This document shows, in pieces, positions 7,396 to 15,287 of a stretch of 29,857 bases of DNA. Source of the stretch: DASWED01 sp036394995 (GTDB taxonomy: Bacteria > Actinomycetota > UBA4738 > JACQTL01); contig DASWED010000056.1 of assembly GCA_036394995.1 (NCBI GenBank), positions 1 to 29,857 on the forward strand, written 5' to 3'. Position 1 is the stretch's first letter; each line of letters opens with the position of its first letter. Under the pieces are notes generated by a model that made no database searches, was not told the origin of the DNA, and was given only the letters and a program-made list of their open reading frames with translations. The position numbers were made by a program, and so were the translations under genes.

Positions 7396-8898
7396 TCATG
7401 TCCTGGCCGTTCCCCGGGCCATCCCCTCGCGGGCGGCCTGACGCATGCGCTGCAGCACCCCGCCGCCGGCACCGGAGCCTCCGGAACCGGCCGGCTCCCC
7501 GCGGGCCGCCGCGTTGCGGGCCCGGATCGCGGAGATCACGCCGCCGGGGCGGACGCCCTGGGCCTGTTCGAACAGGATCGAGCGCACTGCGGCGAGCGCC
7601 AGCAGGGCCACGGGCAGCACCAGCCAGGCGTACCAGGGGAACCTCACCGGCAGGATCCCCGACGGCGCCGACTGCTCCACGGGCGTCGTGCCGGAGTTGC
7701 CGCCGCCACCGAAGTCGGTGTTGCTCCCGCCGGTGACCGGCCCGGTCCCGCCGCCGGTGGAGCCGCCGGTGTCACAGCAGCTCGAGCCGCCGCCGGTGCT
7801 GGAGCCGCCGCCACCGCCGCCCACGGGAGGCGGGGGAGGAGGCGGAGGCTGCGTGGTGGGCTTCGGGGGCTTCGGCGAGTGGGGGGGCTTGGGCGTCGGC
7901 GACTGGGTCGGGGGCGGGGACGGCACCGCCTGCCGGTAGCTCACCGTGACCAGGGTCCGGCCCTTCGTCGAGTCGTACTCGTTGACGGTGGGGGTGGTGC
8001 TGTCGTCGCGGCTCGGGATCTTGAAGTTGATCTGGTAGTTCGAGTCGGCCGGCCCCCCGGAGCTCCGGGGCACGAACACGACGCCGTTTGAGGTGAACGG
8101 ATCCGACGCCCATTCGGTGGCCAGCGGCGTGAGGTCGAACGTCCACGTGGGCGCCTCGGTGGAGTCGTCCACCTCGCCCTTCACGCACCCGGTGTCGGAC
8201 CAGGTGGGCTTCGTGTCCCACAGCTCGGCCGCCCCCGCCGCCCAGATCTTGGTGGCCGGGCAGGCCTCGACGATCTGGCCGGAGGCGTTGTACTCGGGCT
8301 GCTCCGGACCGGTGGGGGCGGCCCCCTCCTGGATCTGAAGGACGAACTTCGTGATCGTCGCCCCGACCGGGACGCCGTGGCCGACCAGGTTGAAGTAGAT
8401 GGCCGAGACCCGGTCCAGGTCCGACTGCATGATCGTCACCGGGATGGTGTCCTGCGCCTGGGGGTCGGGGAAGGTCAGCTGCTGGTTCACCGGGCCGGGG
8501 TTGACGTTCTGGTACTGCTGGTCCTTCCAGTACCACGAGGTGCGGTCGAACCCGTGCTGGTAGCAGAACTGGATCGTGGTGCCGGTGACCTTCGGGCAGT
8601 CCGTCGTGGGACCGGTGGGGAGCTCGGTGGGCGTCCCGCTGGGCGAGGGGGACGGCGACGGCGACCCGGAGCCCGCCCCGCCCGGGATGGGGAGGGTCGG
8701 GAGCGGCGAGGGCAGCGGCGGGAGCGCGGGGAGGGTCGGGTCCGGCGCCGGAAGAGGAACCTCGGCCGGCGCCGTGGGCGGCGGCGGGATCGGGTCGGCG
8801 GCGGCGGATCCCGCTCCGGCCAGGCCCACCAGGCCGAGGCCGAGCGCGACGATGATCGGTGCGGCGAGCAACGGCCGTTTCATGCTCCCCCTCTTCAT
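7396..8898 (-). CDS. Secreted, membrane-anchored DNRLRE-like surface protein
   Basis: This is a predicted 500-residue surface protein. Residues 1-34 are a signal peptide (cleavage near GSAAA-DP). Residues ~36-97 are Pro/Ser-rich. Residues ~105-323 look like a beta-sandwich with the DNRLRE pattern: ISAIYFNLVG-like strand, LWDTKPTW, WTFDLTPLATEWASDP, NGVVFVP and a closing VTVSYRQA strand. Residues ~326-410 are Pro- then Gly/Ser/Cys-rich. A transmembrane helix (about 419-443) and a short basic tail follow. DNRLRE domains occur on secreted polymer-binding and surface proteins. The start at 8898 follows AGGGGA; an alternative ATG at 8883 follows GGGGGAG closely. It heads the operon that continues into the ABC transporter genes. 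The domain call is from pattern only. Confidence 0.7.
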   Translation of the reverse strand: MKRGSMKRPLLAAPIIVALGLGLVGLAGAGSAAADPIPPPPTAPAEVPLPAPDPTLPALPPLPSPLPTLPIPGGAGSGSPSPSPSPSGTPTELPTGPTTDCPKVTGTTIQFCYQHGFDRTSWYWKDQQYQNVNPGPVNQQLTFPDPQAQDTIPVTIMQSDLDRVSAIYFNLVGHGVPVGATITKFVLQIQEGAAPTGPEQPEYNASGQIVEACPATKIWAAGAAELWDTKPTWSDTGCVKGEVDDSTEAPTWTFDLTPLATEWASDPFTSNGVVFVPRSSGGPADSNYQINFKIPSRDDSTTPTVNEYDSTKGRTLVTVSYRQAVPSPPPTQSPTPKPPHSPKPPKPTTQPPPPPPPPVGGGGGGSSTGGGSSCCDTGGSTGGGTGPVTGGSNTDFGGGGNSGTTPVEQSAPSGILPVRFPWYAWLVLPVALLALAAVRSILFEQAQGVRPGGVISAIRARNAAARGEPAGSGGSGAGGGVLQRMRQAAREGMARGTART

Positions 8899-9102
8899 GG
8901 TTCCCCTGATGTGCCTGATTGCGGGCCCCTGATCAGGCCGGGGGAGACCGCGCGGGCTCACGCGGGCACCCGGCTTCCTACGCTCGAGTAGCACTTTTCC
9001 CATCTCCGCGGCCCACAAACCGCCGTCCGAACGACGTCCGGCGGCCGCCCCGGACGCGCCCGAGGTTTCGGCGCCGGCCCGGGCGGGAATCGTGACCGCG
9101 CG

Positions 9103-10221
9103 ATGTTCCGCCTGACCCGAGCGGGACGGGGGGGCGACTCCACGAGGGGGCCCGCCTTCACCGTGTCATCCGAAGCCCACCGCCAAGAACGGATCCGGGG
9201 CGCGCATCGGCGTGCCCGGGGCCGGCTGGCCGGCGCCGCCGTCGCGGCCGTGGCCGTCGTGCTCCTGGGGTCGGCCTGCGGCCAGTATGCGTACGCGCAC
9301 CGTGATCAGACCACGCCCGTGGCCCAGGTCACGGCGCCGAGCACCGACCCGCAACAGCCGGCCACCCCGCCCACCACGTCCTCTCCGGGGACCGCGGACC
9401 GGTCCGCCGGGGCGACCGGCAAGACCCGCATCCCGCGCGCCGACGACGGGAAGACGGGGCCGAAGGGGGCCGACATCAGGGGCGGCACGAAGACCGTCGA
9501 CCTCAGCAAGCGCTTCCGGTCCGGCAGCAACGTGGGAGTCCGCCGGACCGGCAAGGATTCGAAGGGCGGTTCGACGACGAACACGCGCGACTCCCGCAGG
9601 GACAACACCCGGACCGGGAAGGGAACCGGGACGAAGCGCGGCGACGGCGCGCATCCCGGGGCCGGCGACATCCAGGGACAGGTGCCCGGCCCCCTCCCGA
9701 CGGGGTCCCTCGACCTGGCCCAGCTCATCTCGCAGGAGACCGAGCAGGGTGCGAAGTACAACTCGACGATCCTGCCGGAGGGCTTCCCGTTCACGATCTG
9801 CCCGGTGATGGGGCAGTACTCCTACTCCGACGACTACGGCGCGCCGCGCTACGCCGGCGGGTACCACCCGCACGCCGGCAACGACATCTTCGCGGACATC
9901 GGGACGCCGATCGTGGCTCCGTTCGCCGGCTACGTGGAGAAGGACGGGAACACCCTGGGCGGCAACGCCGTGAAGGTGACCGGGGCCCAGGGGTACGTGT
10001 ACATGGCCCACCTGGTGGCCTACGGGATCACGGACCAGAACGTGAAGGCCGGCGACGTCGTGGGGTTCGTCGGGAACACCGGCGACGCCCAGGGCACGAG
10101 TCCCCACGACCACTTCGAGTGGCACCCGAACGCCGTCGCCTCCTACGACCGGCAGCTCGCCGGGACGAACGGGGCGGTGGACCCGTTTCCGTACCTCCAG
10201 GTGGTCTGCCCGCCCGACTGA
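9103..10221 (+). CDS. M23-family metallopeptidase lipoprotein
   Basis: This 372-residue exported protein resembles LytM/M23 zinc peptidases, which cut peptide cross-bridges in peptidoglycan or act as non-catalytic activators. A hydrophobic segment ends in the lipobox LLGSAC (Cys59). Residues ~70-220 are a basic, Thr/Gly/Arg-rich spacer. The peptidase core has H257-x3-D261 (HAGND), MAHL in the middle and H335-D-H337 (HDHFE), so the zinc ligands are intact. The ATG at 9103 leaves 40 residues before the hydrophobic core. The in-frame GTG at 9163 would give a more normal signal peptide and has GAGGGGG 13 bp upstream. It is divergent from the ABC operon and shares CGQY after the lipobox Cys with its binding protein. 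Confidence 0.88.
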   Translation: MFRLTRAGRGGDSTRGPAFTVSSEAHRQERIRGAHRRARGRLAGAAVAAVAVVLLGSACGQYAYAHRDQTTPVAQVTAPSTDPQQPATPPTTSSPGTADRSAGATGKTRIPRADDGKTGPKGADIRGGTKTVDLSKRFRSGSNVGVRRTGKDSKGGSTTNTRDSRRDNTRTGKGTGTKRGDGAHPGAGDIQGQVPGPLPTGSLDLAQLISQETEQGAKYNSTILPEGFPFTICPVMGQYSYSDDYGAPRYAGGYHPHAGNDIFADIGTPIVAPFAGYVEKDGNTLGGNAVKVTGAQGYVYMAHLVAYGITDQNVKAGDVVGFVGNTGDAQGTSPHDHFEWHPNAVASYDRQLAGTNGAVDPFPYLQVVCPPD

Positions 10222-10226
10222 TCCCG

Positions 10227-10250
10227 CCGGCCGTGTGATCCTCCGGCCGG
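10227..10250 (+). terminator. Weak hairpin after the M23 gene
   Basis: CCGGCC and GGCCGG form a 6-bp stem with a 12-base loop a few bases after the M23 stop. There is no T-tract, so this is only a possible intrinsic terminator. Confidence 0.3.
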
Positions 10251-10285
10251 ATTCCCCTCCTCCCGTGCGCCGCCTGCCCCGCTGC

Positions 10286-10291
10286 TACAGT
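10286..10291 (+). promoter_or_regulatory. -10 box TACAGT, leaderless start of the MptB-like gene
   Basis: TACAGT lies 8 nt before the GTG at 10300 with no ribosome site between, so transcription would begin at or next to the start codon. No -35 consensus is visible 17 bp further upstream. Confidence 0.5.
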
Positions 10292-10299
10292 CGCCGGAC

Positions 10300-11928
10300 G
10301 TGAGCCGAAGCCGGTCCCGGCCCGCGCTATCGGCCGATCTCGCGGTGGCCTGGGCGATCGCCGCCGTCGCGGCCGTCGCCGCGGTTGCCGGGATGGATCC
10401 CTCGCCGTTCAGTCCGCCCCTGCTCGCCGGCGGCGGGCCCGTCGCGCCGCTCACCGGCCTGGCCCAAGGTCTCGGTCTGGGTGGGCTGTCCGGGCACGGC
10501 GCCGCGTTCGGTGGACTGGCGGTCATGGCGTTCGCCGTGGGGGGGTTCCTGTTCGGGCTGCGGGAGGCGTGGCGGGGTCGACTCTCGGTGCGGTTGGTGC
10601 TGGGTCTGGGGATCGCGTTCCAGGTGGCCGCTGCGGCGCTGCCGCTGCTGCTGTCGCGCGACGCGTACAGCTACGCGATGTACGGACGGATCGACGGTGT
10701 GTACCACGCGAACCCGTACGTCGTGACGCCCGTCCACTTCCGACAGGACCCCGTGTTCCCGTTCGTGGGCCCCGCCTGGCGGGACACGCCGGTGGTGTAC
10801 GGCCCGGCGTTCACGCTCCTGACGGGGACCCTGGCCCGGGTCATCTCCAGCCCGGTGGGGCTGGTGTGGGCCTTCAAGGTCGTCGCCGGCCTGGCCGGGA
10901 TCGCCACGCTGCTGCTGGTGGCGTGGGTGGCCCGGCGACTCTTCCCGGGGCGCGCCGCGTTCGCCGTGGCCCTGTTCGGGTGGAACCCCGCGGTGTGGGC
11001 CTACGCGGTCGGCGGCGGCCACAACGACATGCTGGTGGCGGTGTGCATCGCCGGGGCTCTGGCGGTGCTGGTGCGAGGGGGCGTGTTCGACTCCCGGGGC
11101 GAACGTTCGGCGGGACCGGCCGTCCACGAGCTGGCGGCGATCGGCCTGCTCACCCTCGGCGCGCTGGTGAAGGTGGGCGCCGGCCCGGCGCTCGTGCTGG
11201 CGATGGTGGGGACCGTTGCCCGCCGGCCCCGGGGGCAGCGGGCCCCGCTGCTGGCGGCCGAGGCGGCGGTGGTCCTGGTCCTGGTGGCGGTGTTCGCGGG
11301 GCCGTACTGGGACGCGGCGAACCCCACGCTCGGGCTGGCCGAGCTGTCGAAGCACCGTGAGTGGATCAGCCCGGGGAGGCTGCTCATGGCCACACTGGGA
11401 GGGCTCGGTGAACGGCTGTGGGGGGCCGGAGGCCGCACGGCGGTGGAGGCGGCCATCCGGGCGATCCTGGCGCTGGCGACCGTCGCCGCGGTGGTCGTGG
11501 TGGCCACCGTCGTGGCCCGGCGGGCGGCATCGGACCGCCCGAGCGTGGCGGCGGCCGGCGCGGGGTGGGGGTGGGGCCTGCTGGTCACGCTCCTCGCGTC
11601 CCCGGTGCTGTTCCCCTGGTACATGGCCTGGGTGCTCCCGGTGGCCTGGCTCCTGCCGAAGGGGGGGCGGCCGGTGGTGATCGCGATGTCCGCGCTGCTC
11701 GCGGCGACGCGCGCCGTGGCGGAGCCCCAACGGCTCCCCGACCTGTACCGAACGATCCTGCTCGTCGGGCACGACGTGATCGGGCCGCTGTTCCTGCTGG
11801 CTCTGGTGTGGACCCTCCTCAGGGTCCGCCGGATCGGGCGGGGGGACTCACCCCTGGAGGACCCCGCGCTCCCGGCCGGCGCCGAACCGTCGCCGCGCCA
11901 GGTAGCCCCCGCCGGCCACGGCGGCTGA
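10300..11928 (+). CDS. Polytopic GT-C membrane glycosyltransferase, MptB/GT87-like
   Basis: This 542-residue protein has roughly a dozen hydrophobic helices. After the second or third helix it carries SRDAYSYAMYGRI (D121, Y123), then NPY (138-140) and YGP (167-169). This pattern is found in polyprenol-phosphate-mannose-dependent mannosyltransferases (MptA/MptB, GT87/DUF2029 types), where the acidic residue in the first extracytoplasmic loop is catalytic. Such enzymes extend lipoglycans or glycolipids on the outer face of the membrane. It starts at a GTG immediately downstream of a TACAGT box, apparently leaderless. Its last 81 bp overlap the end of the convergent gene at 11848-13866. The exact sugar and acceptor cannot be judged. 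Confidence 0.75.
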   Translation: MSRSRSRPALSADLAVAWAIAAVAAVAAVAGMDPSPFSPPLLAGGGPVAPLTGLAQGLGLGGLSGHGAAFGGLAVMAFAVGGFLFGLREAWRGRLSVRLVLGLGIAFQVAAAALPLLLSRDAYSYAMYGRIDGVYHANPYVVTPVHFRQDPVFPFVGPAWRDTPVVYGPAFTLLTGTLARVISSPVGLVWAFKVVAGLAGIATLLLVAWVARRLFPGRAAFAVALFGWNPAVWAYAVGGGHNDMLVAVCIAGALAVLVRGGVFDSRGERSAGPAVHELAAIGLLTLGALVKVGAGPALVLAMVGTVARRPRGQRAPLLAAEAAVVLVLVAVFAGPYWDAANPTLGLAELSKHREWISPGRLLMATLGGLGERLWGAGGRTAVEAAIRAILALATVAAVVVVATVVARRAASDRPSVAAAGAGWGWGLLVTLLASPVLFPWYMAWVLPVAWLLPKGGRPVVIAMSALLAATRAVAEPQRLPDLYRTILLVGHDVIGPLFLLALVWTLLRVRRIGRGDSPLEDPALPAGAEPSPRQVAPAGHGG

Positions 11929-13866
11929 CAGGATCACGGGTACCGCGCCGGTCAGACGGACCCCGAAGCGGTCCACCAGCGTCCCGGCCAGGACCAGCGC
12001 GGCGATGCCGGTGGCCGGCGCGGCGGCTCCGGCGGTGGTCGTGGCTCGGCGGCCGGGCCCGAGCGCCGCGGCGGCCCATCCGAATCCCGCGACCCACAGG
12101 AGCGCCAGGGCGGCCAGCGACGAGAGGGCGATAACCCAGGGAGCTGTTGGCAGGACGGGATCGGGTGCCGGGGGGAGCGGGCCGGGGTGGTGGAACGGGT
12201 TGTGCAGTCCCAGGGCCGCCACCCCGGGCGCGAGGAAGGCCAACTCGGTGCCGGGTCGGTGGAATCCGCGCTCGTTCATGGGCCGGAGCATCAGCGCCAC
12301 CGGTGGGCGGGCCGCGTCGCGCAGGGCGGACCGGAGGTCATCCAGGTACTGCACCGACAACGCGTTGTGCAGCGGATTCCCGTTGAGGCTGGGCCGGCCG
12401 GCCACGTAGTCGGCGGGCCTTCCGACGAACAGGTGGACATCCCGGATCCGATCGGGCGGCAAGGCGGCGCGGATCTCGCTCCCGAACCGCGGGATCCCGA
12501 GCGCCGTGTGCTTCGGGTCGTCCACCACGAACACGATGGGTGTCCCCGGGGGCTGCTGCTGGACCACCGCCGCGGCAGCGGTGGCGGCGGCCATGTCCTG
12601 GGGGCGGATCGACTCCGCCGGATGCCACCAGGTGAGGATCGAGAGCGCGGCCACGGCGGCCGCGACGAGGACGGCGGCCGGGCGGCCCCACCGGGGACGA
12701 GCGCCCGGCCGTGCGGCTGCCGGCAGCCGTAGGGCGCCGCGCCACAGGCGGGCCACGCCGGTCGCCGCGAGGATCGGGATGGCGAAGCAGAAGGCCAGGA
12801 ACCGAGCGCCGGGCAGGAGCCCCGTGGCCAGCGAGAACACGATCCCGGCGGCGGTCACGGCGAGCCAGGCCAGCAGGATCCTCCGACGGAGGCCGAGGGC
12901 CGTCTCCCCGGCCGGCGGGGCACGTTCCGTGAGCGCCCCGATCGCCGCGGGGAGCACGGGCGGCAGCAGCCGGACGGAGTTCGACCAGAACCTGCTGCGA
13001 TAGAGATCGTGCAACTCGCCGGAGCGCCCGACCCGGCGGAGGAACGCGTCCTTCGACGTGTCCGGGTGGGCGATGGGCTGCACGCCCAGCCCGATCGTGG
13101 CCAGGAGTCCGGCGCCCGCCACGGTCGCCCCTCCGATGACCGCCGACAGCACCCGGCGCCCCTCCGAGCCGGGGGCCGCCACGGCCCGGAGCCCACCGGC
13201 GCTCCCCATAGCGCCCATCGCGACGGCGGCGAGCAGCACGAGGATCGCCAGGAGGAGGAAGGCGACGTGTGTCACCCCGGCGGCGCCCAGCAGCGCCGCG
13301 GCCAGGACCGTGCCCTCGGGCCGGCCGGCGACGAGGGAGGCCATCGCGGCCAGACACAGGACGCCCGCGGCCAGGCTGGCCAGGTAGCCGTTCGCCAGGG
13401 TCGCCGCGAACAGGCCGGCGAACAGGCCGGCCACCGCCCACACGGGGATCGCTGGCTCTGCCGGCCTGGCCTCCGGAGTGCCCGCACCCGTCGTCGCCCC
13501 GTGGCCTCCCGCCATGGCCAGGGCGGCCGCAGCGAGGCCCAGGGCGGAGGCCAGCGCCGCCCCCGTGGCCGCCACCGCCTGGGCCGGAGAGAGCCCGAGC
13601 GTCCCCTGCAGGAGCAGGATCAGGGCCGGGACCCCGGGCCGGTACCCCGTCGCGGACAGCCCGTCGCGGCCGGCGATGCGGGCCCACCACAGGTAGACCG
13701 GCGCGTCCGCGCCCACGGCGAAGCGGTAGCCCCGGATCACGTACGGGGCGACGTAGACGGCCAGCAGGACGAGCCCAAGGCCCGCGATCAGCCACAGGGA
13801 GCGCGCCCGGCCTCCGGCGTCGCGGGGGGACGCCCGGGCCGCGGCGGGTGAGGGATGGTCGGCCAA
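11848..13866 (-). CDS. Large polytopic membrane protein, possible GT-C-type glycosyltransferase
   Basis: This 672-residue protein has about a dozen hydrophobic segments, long Ala/Gly-rich stretches and a soluble region near residues 430-570. It begins MADHPSP from a TTG codon at 13866, 9 nt after a TAGCAT box, so it appears leaderless. The first extracytoplasmic loop has YRFAVGADAPVYLWWARI, with an acidic residue and nearby aromatics as in GT-C enzymes. The region IVFVVDDPKHTALG begins the soluble part. I cannot assign a specific family. It is divergent from the membrane protein at 13995 and converges on the MptB-like gene with an 81-bp overlap, so the C-terminal end of one of the two may be shorter in practice. 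Confidence 0.7.
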   Translation of the reverse strand: MADHPSPAAARASPRDAGGRARSLWLIAGLGLVLLAVYVAPYVIRGYRFAVGADAPVYLWWARIAGRDGLSATGYRPGVPALILLLQGTLGLSPAQAVAATGAALASALGLAAAALAMAGGHGATTGAGTPEARPAEPAIPVWAVAGLFAGLFAATLANGYLASLAAGVLCLAAMASLVAGRPEGTVLAAALLGAAGVTHVAFLLLAILVLLAAVAMGAMGSAGGLRAVAAPGSEGRRVLSAVIGGATVAGAGLLATIGLGVQPIAHPDTSKDAFLRRVGRSGELHDLYRSRFWSNSVRLLPPVLPAAIGALTERAPPAGETALGLRRRILLAWLAVTAAGIVFSLATGLLPGARFLAFCFAIPILAATGVARLWRGALRLPAAARPGARPRWGRPAAVLVAAAVAALSILTWWHPAESIRPQDMAAATAAAAVVQQQPPGTPIVFVVDDPKHTALGIPRFGSEIRAALPPDRIRDVHLFVGRPADYVAGRPSLNGNPLHNALSVQYLDDLRSALRDAARPPVALMLRPMNERGFHRPGTELAFLAPGVAALGLHNPFHHPGPLPPAPDPVLPTAPWVIALSSLAALALLWVAGFGWAAAALGPGRRATTTAGAAAPATGIAALVLAGTLVDRFGVRLTGAVPVILSAAVAGGGYLARRRFGAGRERGVLQG

Positions 13867-13875
13867 GCGGCCGTC

Positions 13876-13881
13876 ATGCTA
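13876..13881 (-). promoter_or_regulatory. -10 box TAGCAT, leaderless TTG start
   Basis: On the minus strand TAGCAT is followed after 9 nt by the TTG that opens the 672-residue membrane protein. No Shine-Dalgarno sequence fits in the gap. Confidence 0.5.
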
Positions 13882-13994
13882 CCGGGGCCCAGAACCCCGG
13901 ACCCGTCTCGAAGGCGCCCGCCGGCGGCCCGGGGTGCGCGGGTGCGGCCGGACTTCGCTTGCCCCGGGAGCCGGGGGCTCGCATCCTTGGGACC

Positions 13995-15275
13995 GTGACC
14001 GAACGGATCCGGCCGCTGGGACGGCCCACCGGCCCCGCCATCCATCCCGCTCCCGGGGGTCACGACCCGGGGCCGTCCGCGGGGAGCGAGCCCATCGGGA
14101 CGCGGCGCCTGGCGGCGGTGGCCGGGCTCTCGGCGCTGTGCACGGCGCTGCTGTGGCTCCGCACCGACCATCTCACGCCGGCCAGTCCCTACTTCGGGCT
14201 GCCCTGGGACCACCACATGTACATCTTCATGGCCACCCACGGGCCGCTGTCGTTCCACGTGGCGCCGTTCAACTGGCGGATCCTCGGTCCTCTCGCGGCG
14301 TGGGTGCTGCCGGGAGGGGTCGAGGGGGGGTTCCAGGCCCTCACCGTGGCCTCCGTGGCCCTCACCGGGGTGGCGGTGTGGGCCCTGTGCTGGCGGCTCG
14401 GGTTCGGCGCTGCGCTCGCCACGACCGGGATGCTCCTGTACTTCTCGCTCGGCTACGCCACCAAGTGGACGCTCTTCGATTTCTGGCTCAGCGACCCCCT
14501 GGCGTTCCTGCTGGTGGTGACCGCCGTACTGCTGGCGCTGTCCGGCCGCGATCTGGCCTTCGCCGCGTGCCTGGTGGCCGGGGTCCTGGCCAAGGAGAGC
14601 GCGGTGTTCGCGGCGCCGCTGTTCTACACACTCCGGGCCCGCCGTCCGTGGGACCCTGCGCTGGCCGCGCGGACGGTGGCAGTGTCCCTGCCGGCGGTGG
14701 CGGCGCTGGTCGCCGTCCACCTCGGCATCCCGGCCATGAACTCGGACCCGGCCTACGTCGCTTCGCTTCCCCGCCCGATCCGCCTGAACACGATCCATCA
14801 CTACACGTACGGCGCCGTCCTGCACGACACCGTGATCCGCCGCCTCCACCACTGGCCCAGGACCGTGATCGGCTCCCTGTCGGCGTTCGGCGTCCTGGTC
14901 CCGGTGCTGGCCGTGGTCGGCCTCCGGCGCCCGGCCGCCCGGTCGTTCGCCCTGCGGGGCCTGCCGTTCCTGGTGCTGGTGTACGTGCAGCTGCTGTTCG
15001 CGTTCAACACCGAGCGGCTGCTGGTGCTGGGCTTCGTGGTCCTGGTCCCGCTCGCCGTGTGGGGGGTGGCCGAGCTGATGGAGGTCCGGGGCTCGGGCCC
15101 GGCGGCGTTCGTGGCCCTGGCCGGGGTGTTCTTCGCCGCGCAGCTCGTGGGCGTCCACGAATGGGAACCGAATCCGCTGATCCAGCTCGCGCTGATCGGG
15201 GCGTTCGTCCCGCTGGTGGGCCCGTGGAACCCGTGGCGCCGGCCGGACAGCGGCGCCGCCGTCCCCCAGCACTAG
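13995..15275 (+). CDS. Polytopic membrane protein of unknown function (GT-C-like topology)
   Basis: This 426-residue protein has an N-terminal ~35-residue polar tail, then about ten hydrophobic helices. The first outside loop holds WDHHMYIFMATHGPLSFHVAPFNWRILGPL, with acidic, aromatic and Arg residues, a pattern met in uncharacterised bacterial membrane proteins of GT-C-like design. A second loop contains STYDFWLSD-like residues (LFDFWLSDPLAFLL). It is preceded by CATCCT, a one-mismatch -10 box 7 nt before the GTG at 13995, so it may be leaderless. The frame stays open far upstream only because of GC bias. The stop TAG is embedded in the next gene's -10 box. Function is not recognised. Confidence 0.72.
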   Translation: MTERIRPLGRPTGPAIHPAPGGHDPGPSAGSEPIGTRRLAAVAGLSALCTALLWLRTDHLTPASPYFGLPWDHHMYIFMATHGPLSFHVAPFNWRILGPLAAWVLPGGVEGGFQALTVASVALTGVAVWALCWRLGFGAALATTGMLLYFSLGYATKWTLFDFWLSDPLAFLLVVTAVLLALSGRDLAFAACLVAGVLAKESAVFAAPLFYTLRARRPWDPALAARTVAVSLPAVAALVAVHLGIPAMNSDPAYVASLPRPIRLNTIHHYTYGAVLHDTVIRRLHHWPRTVIGSLSAFGVLVPVLAVVGLRRPAARSFALRGLPFLVLVYVQLLFAFNTERLLVLGFVVLVPLAVWGVAELMEVRGSGPAAFVALAGVFFAAQLVGVHEWEPNPLIQLALIGAFVPLVGPWNPWRRPDSGAAVPQH

Positions 15276-15278
15276 AAT
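15273..15278 (+). promoter_or_regulatory. -10 box TAGAAT for the tldD operon
   Basis: TAGAAT ends 9 nt before the GTG of tldD. Its first three bases are the stop codon of the preceding gene, and no ribosome binding site is present between box and start. Confidence 0.6.
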
Positions 15279-15287
15279 CGCGGCCTC

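Noticed and set aside
9000..9162. Possible cyclic-di-AMP riboswitch before the M23 cell-wall peptidase gene
   Set aside because: Such riboswitches often precede cell-wall peptidase genes in actinobacteria, but I cannot find the expected conserved core here, and there is little room before the start.
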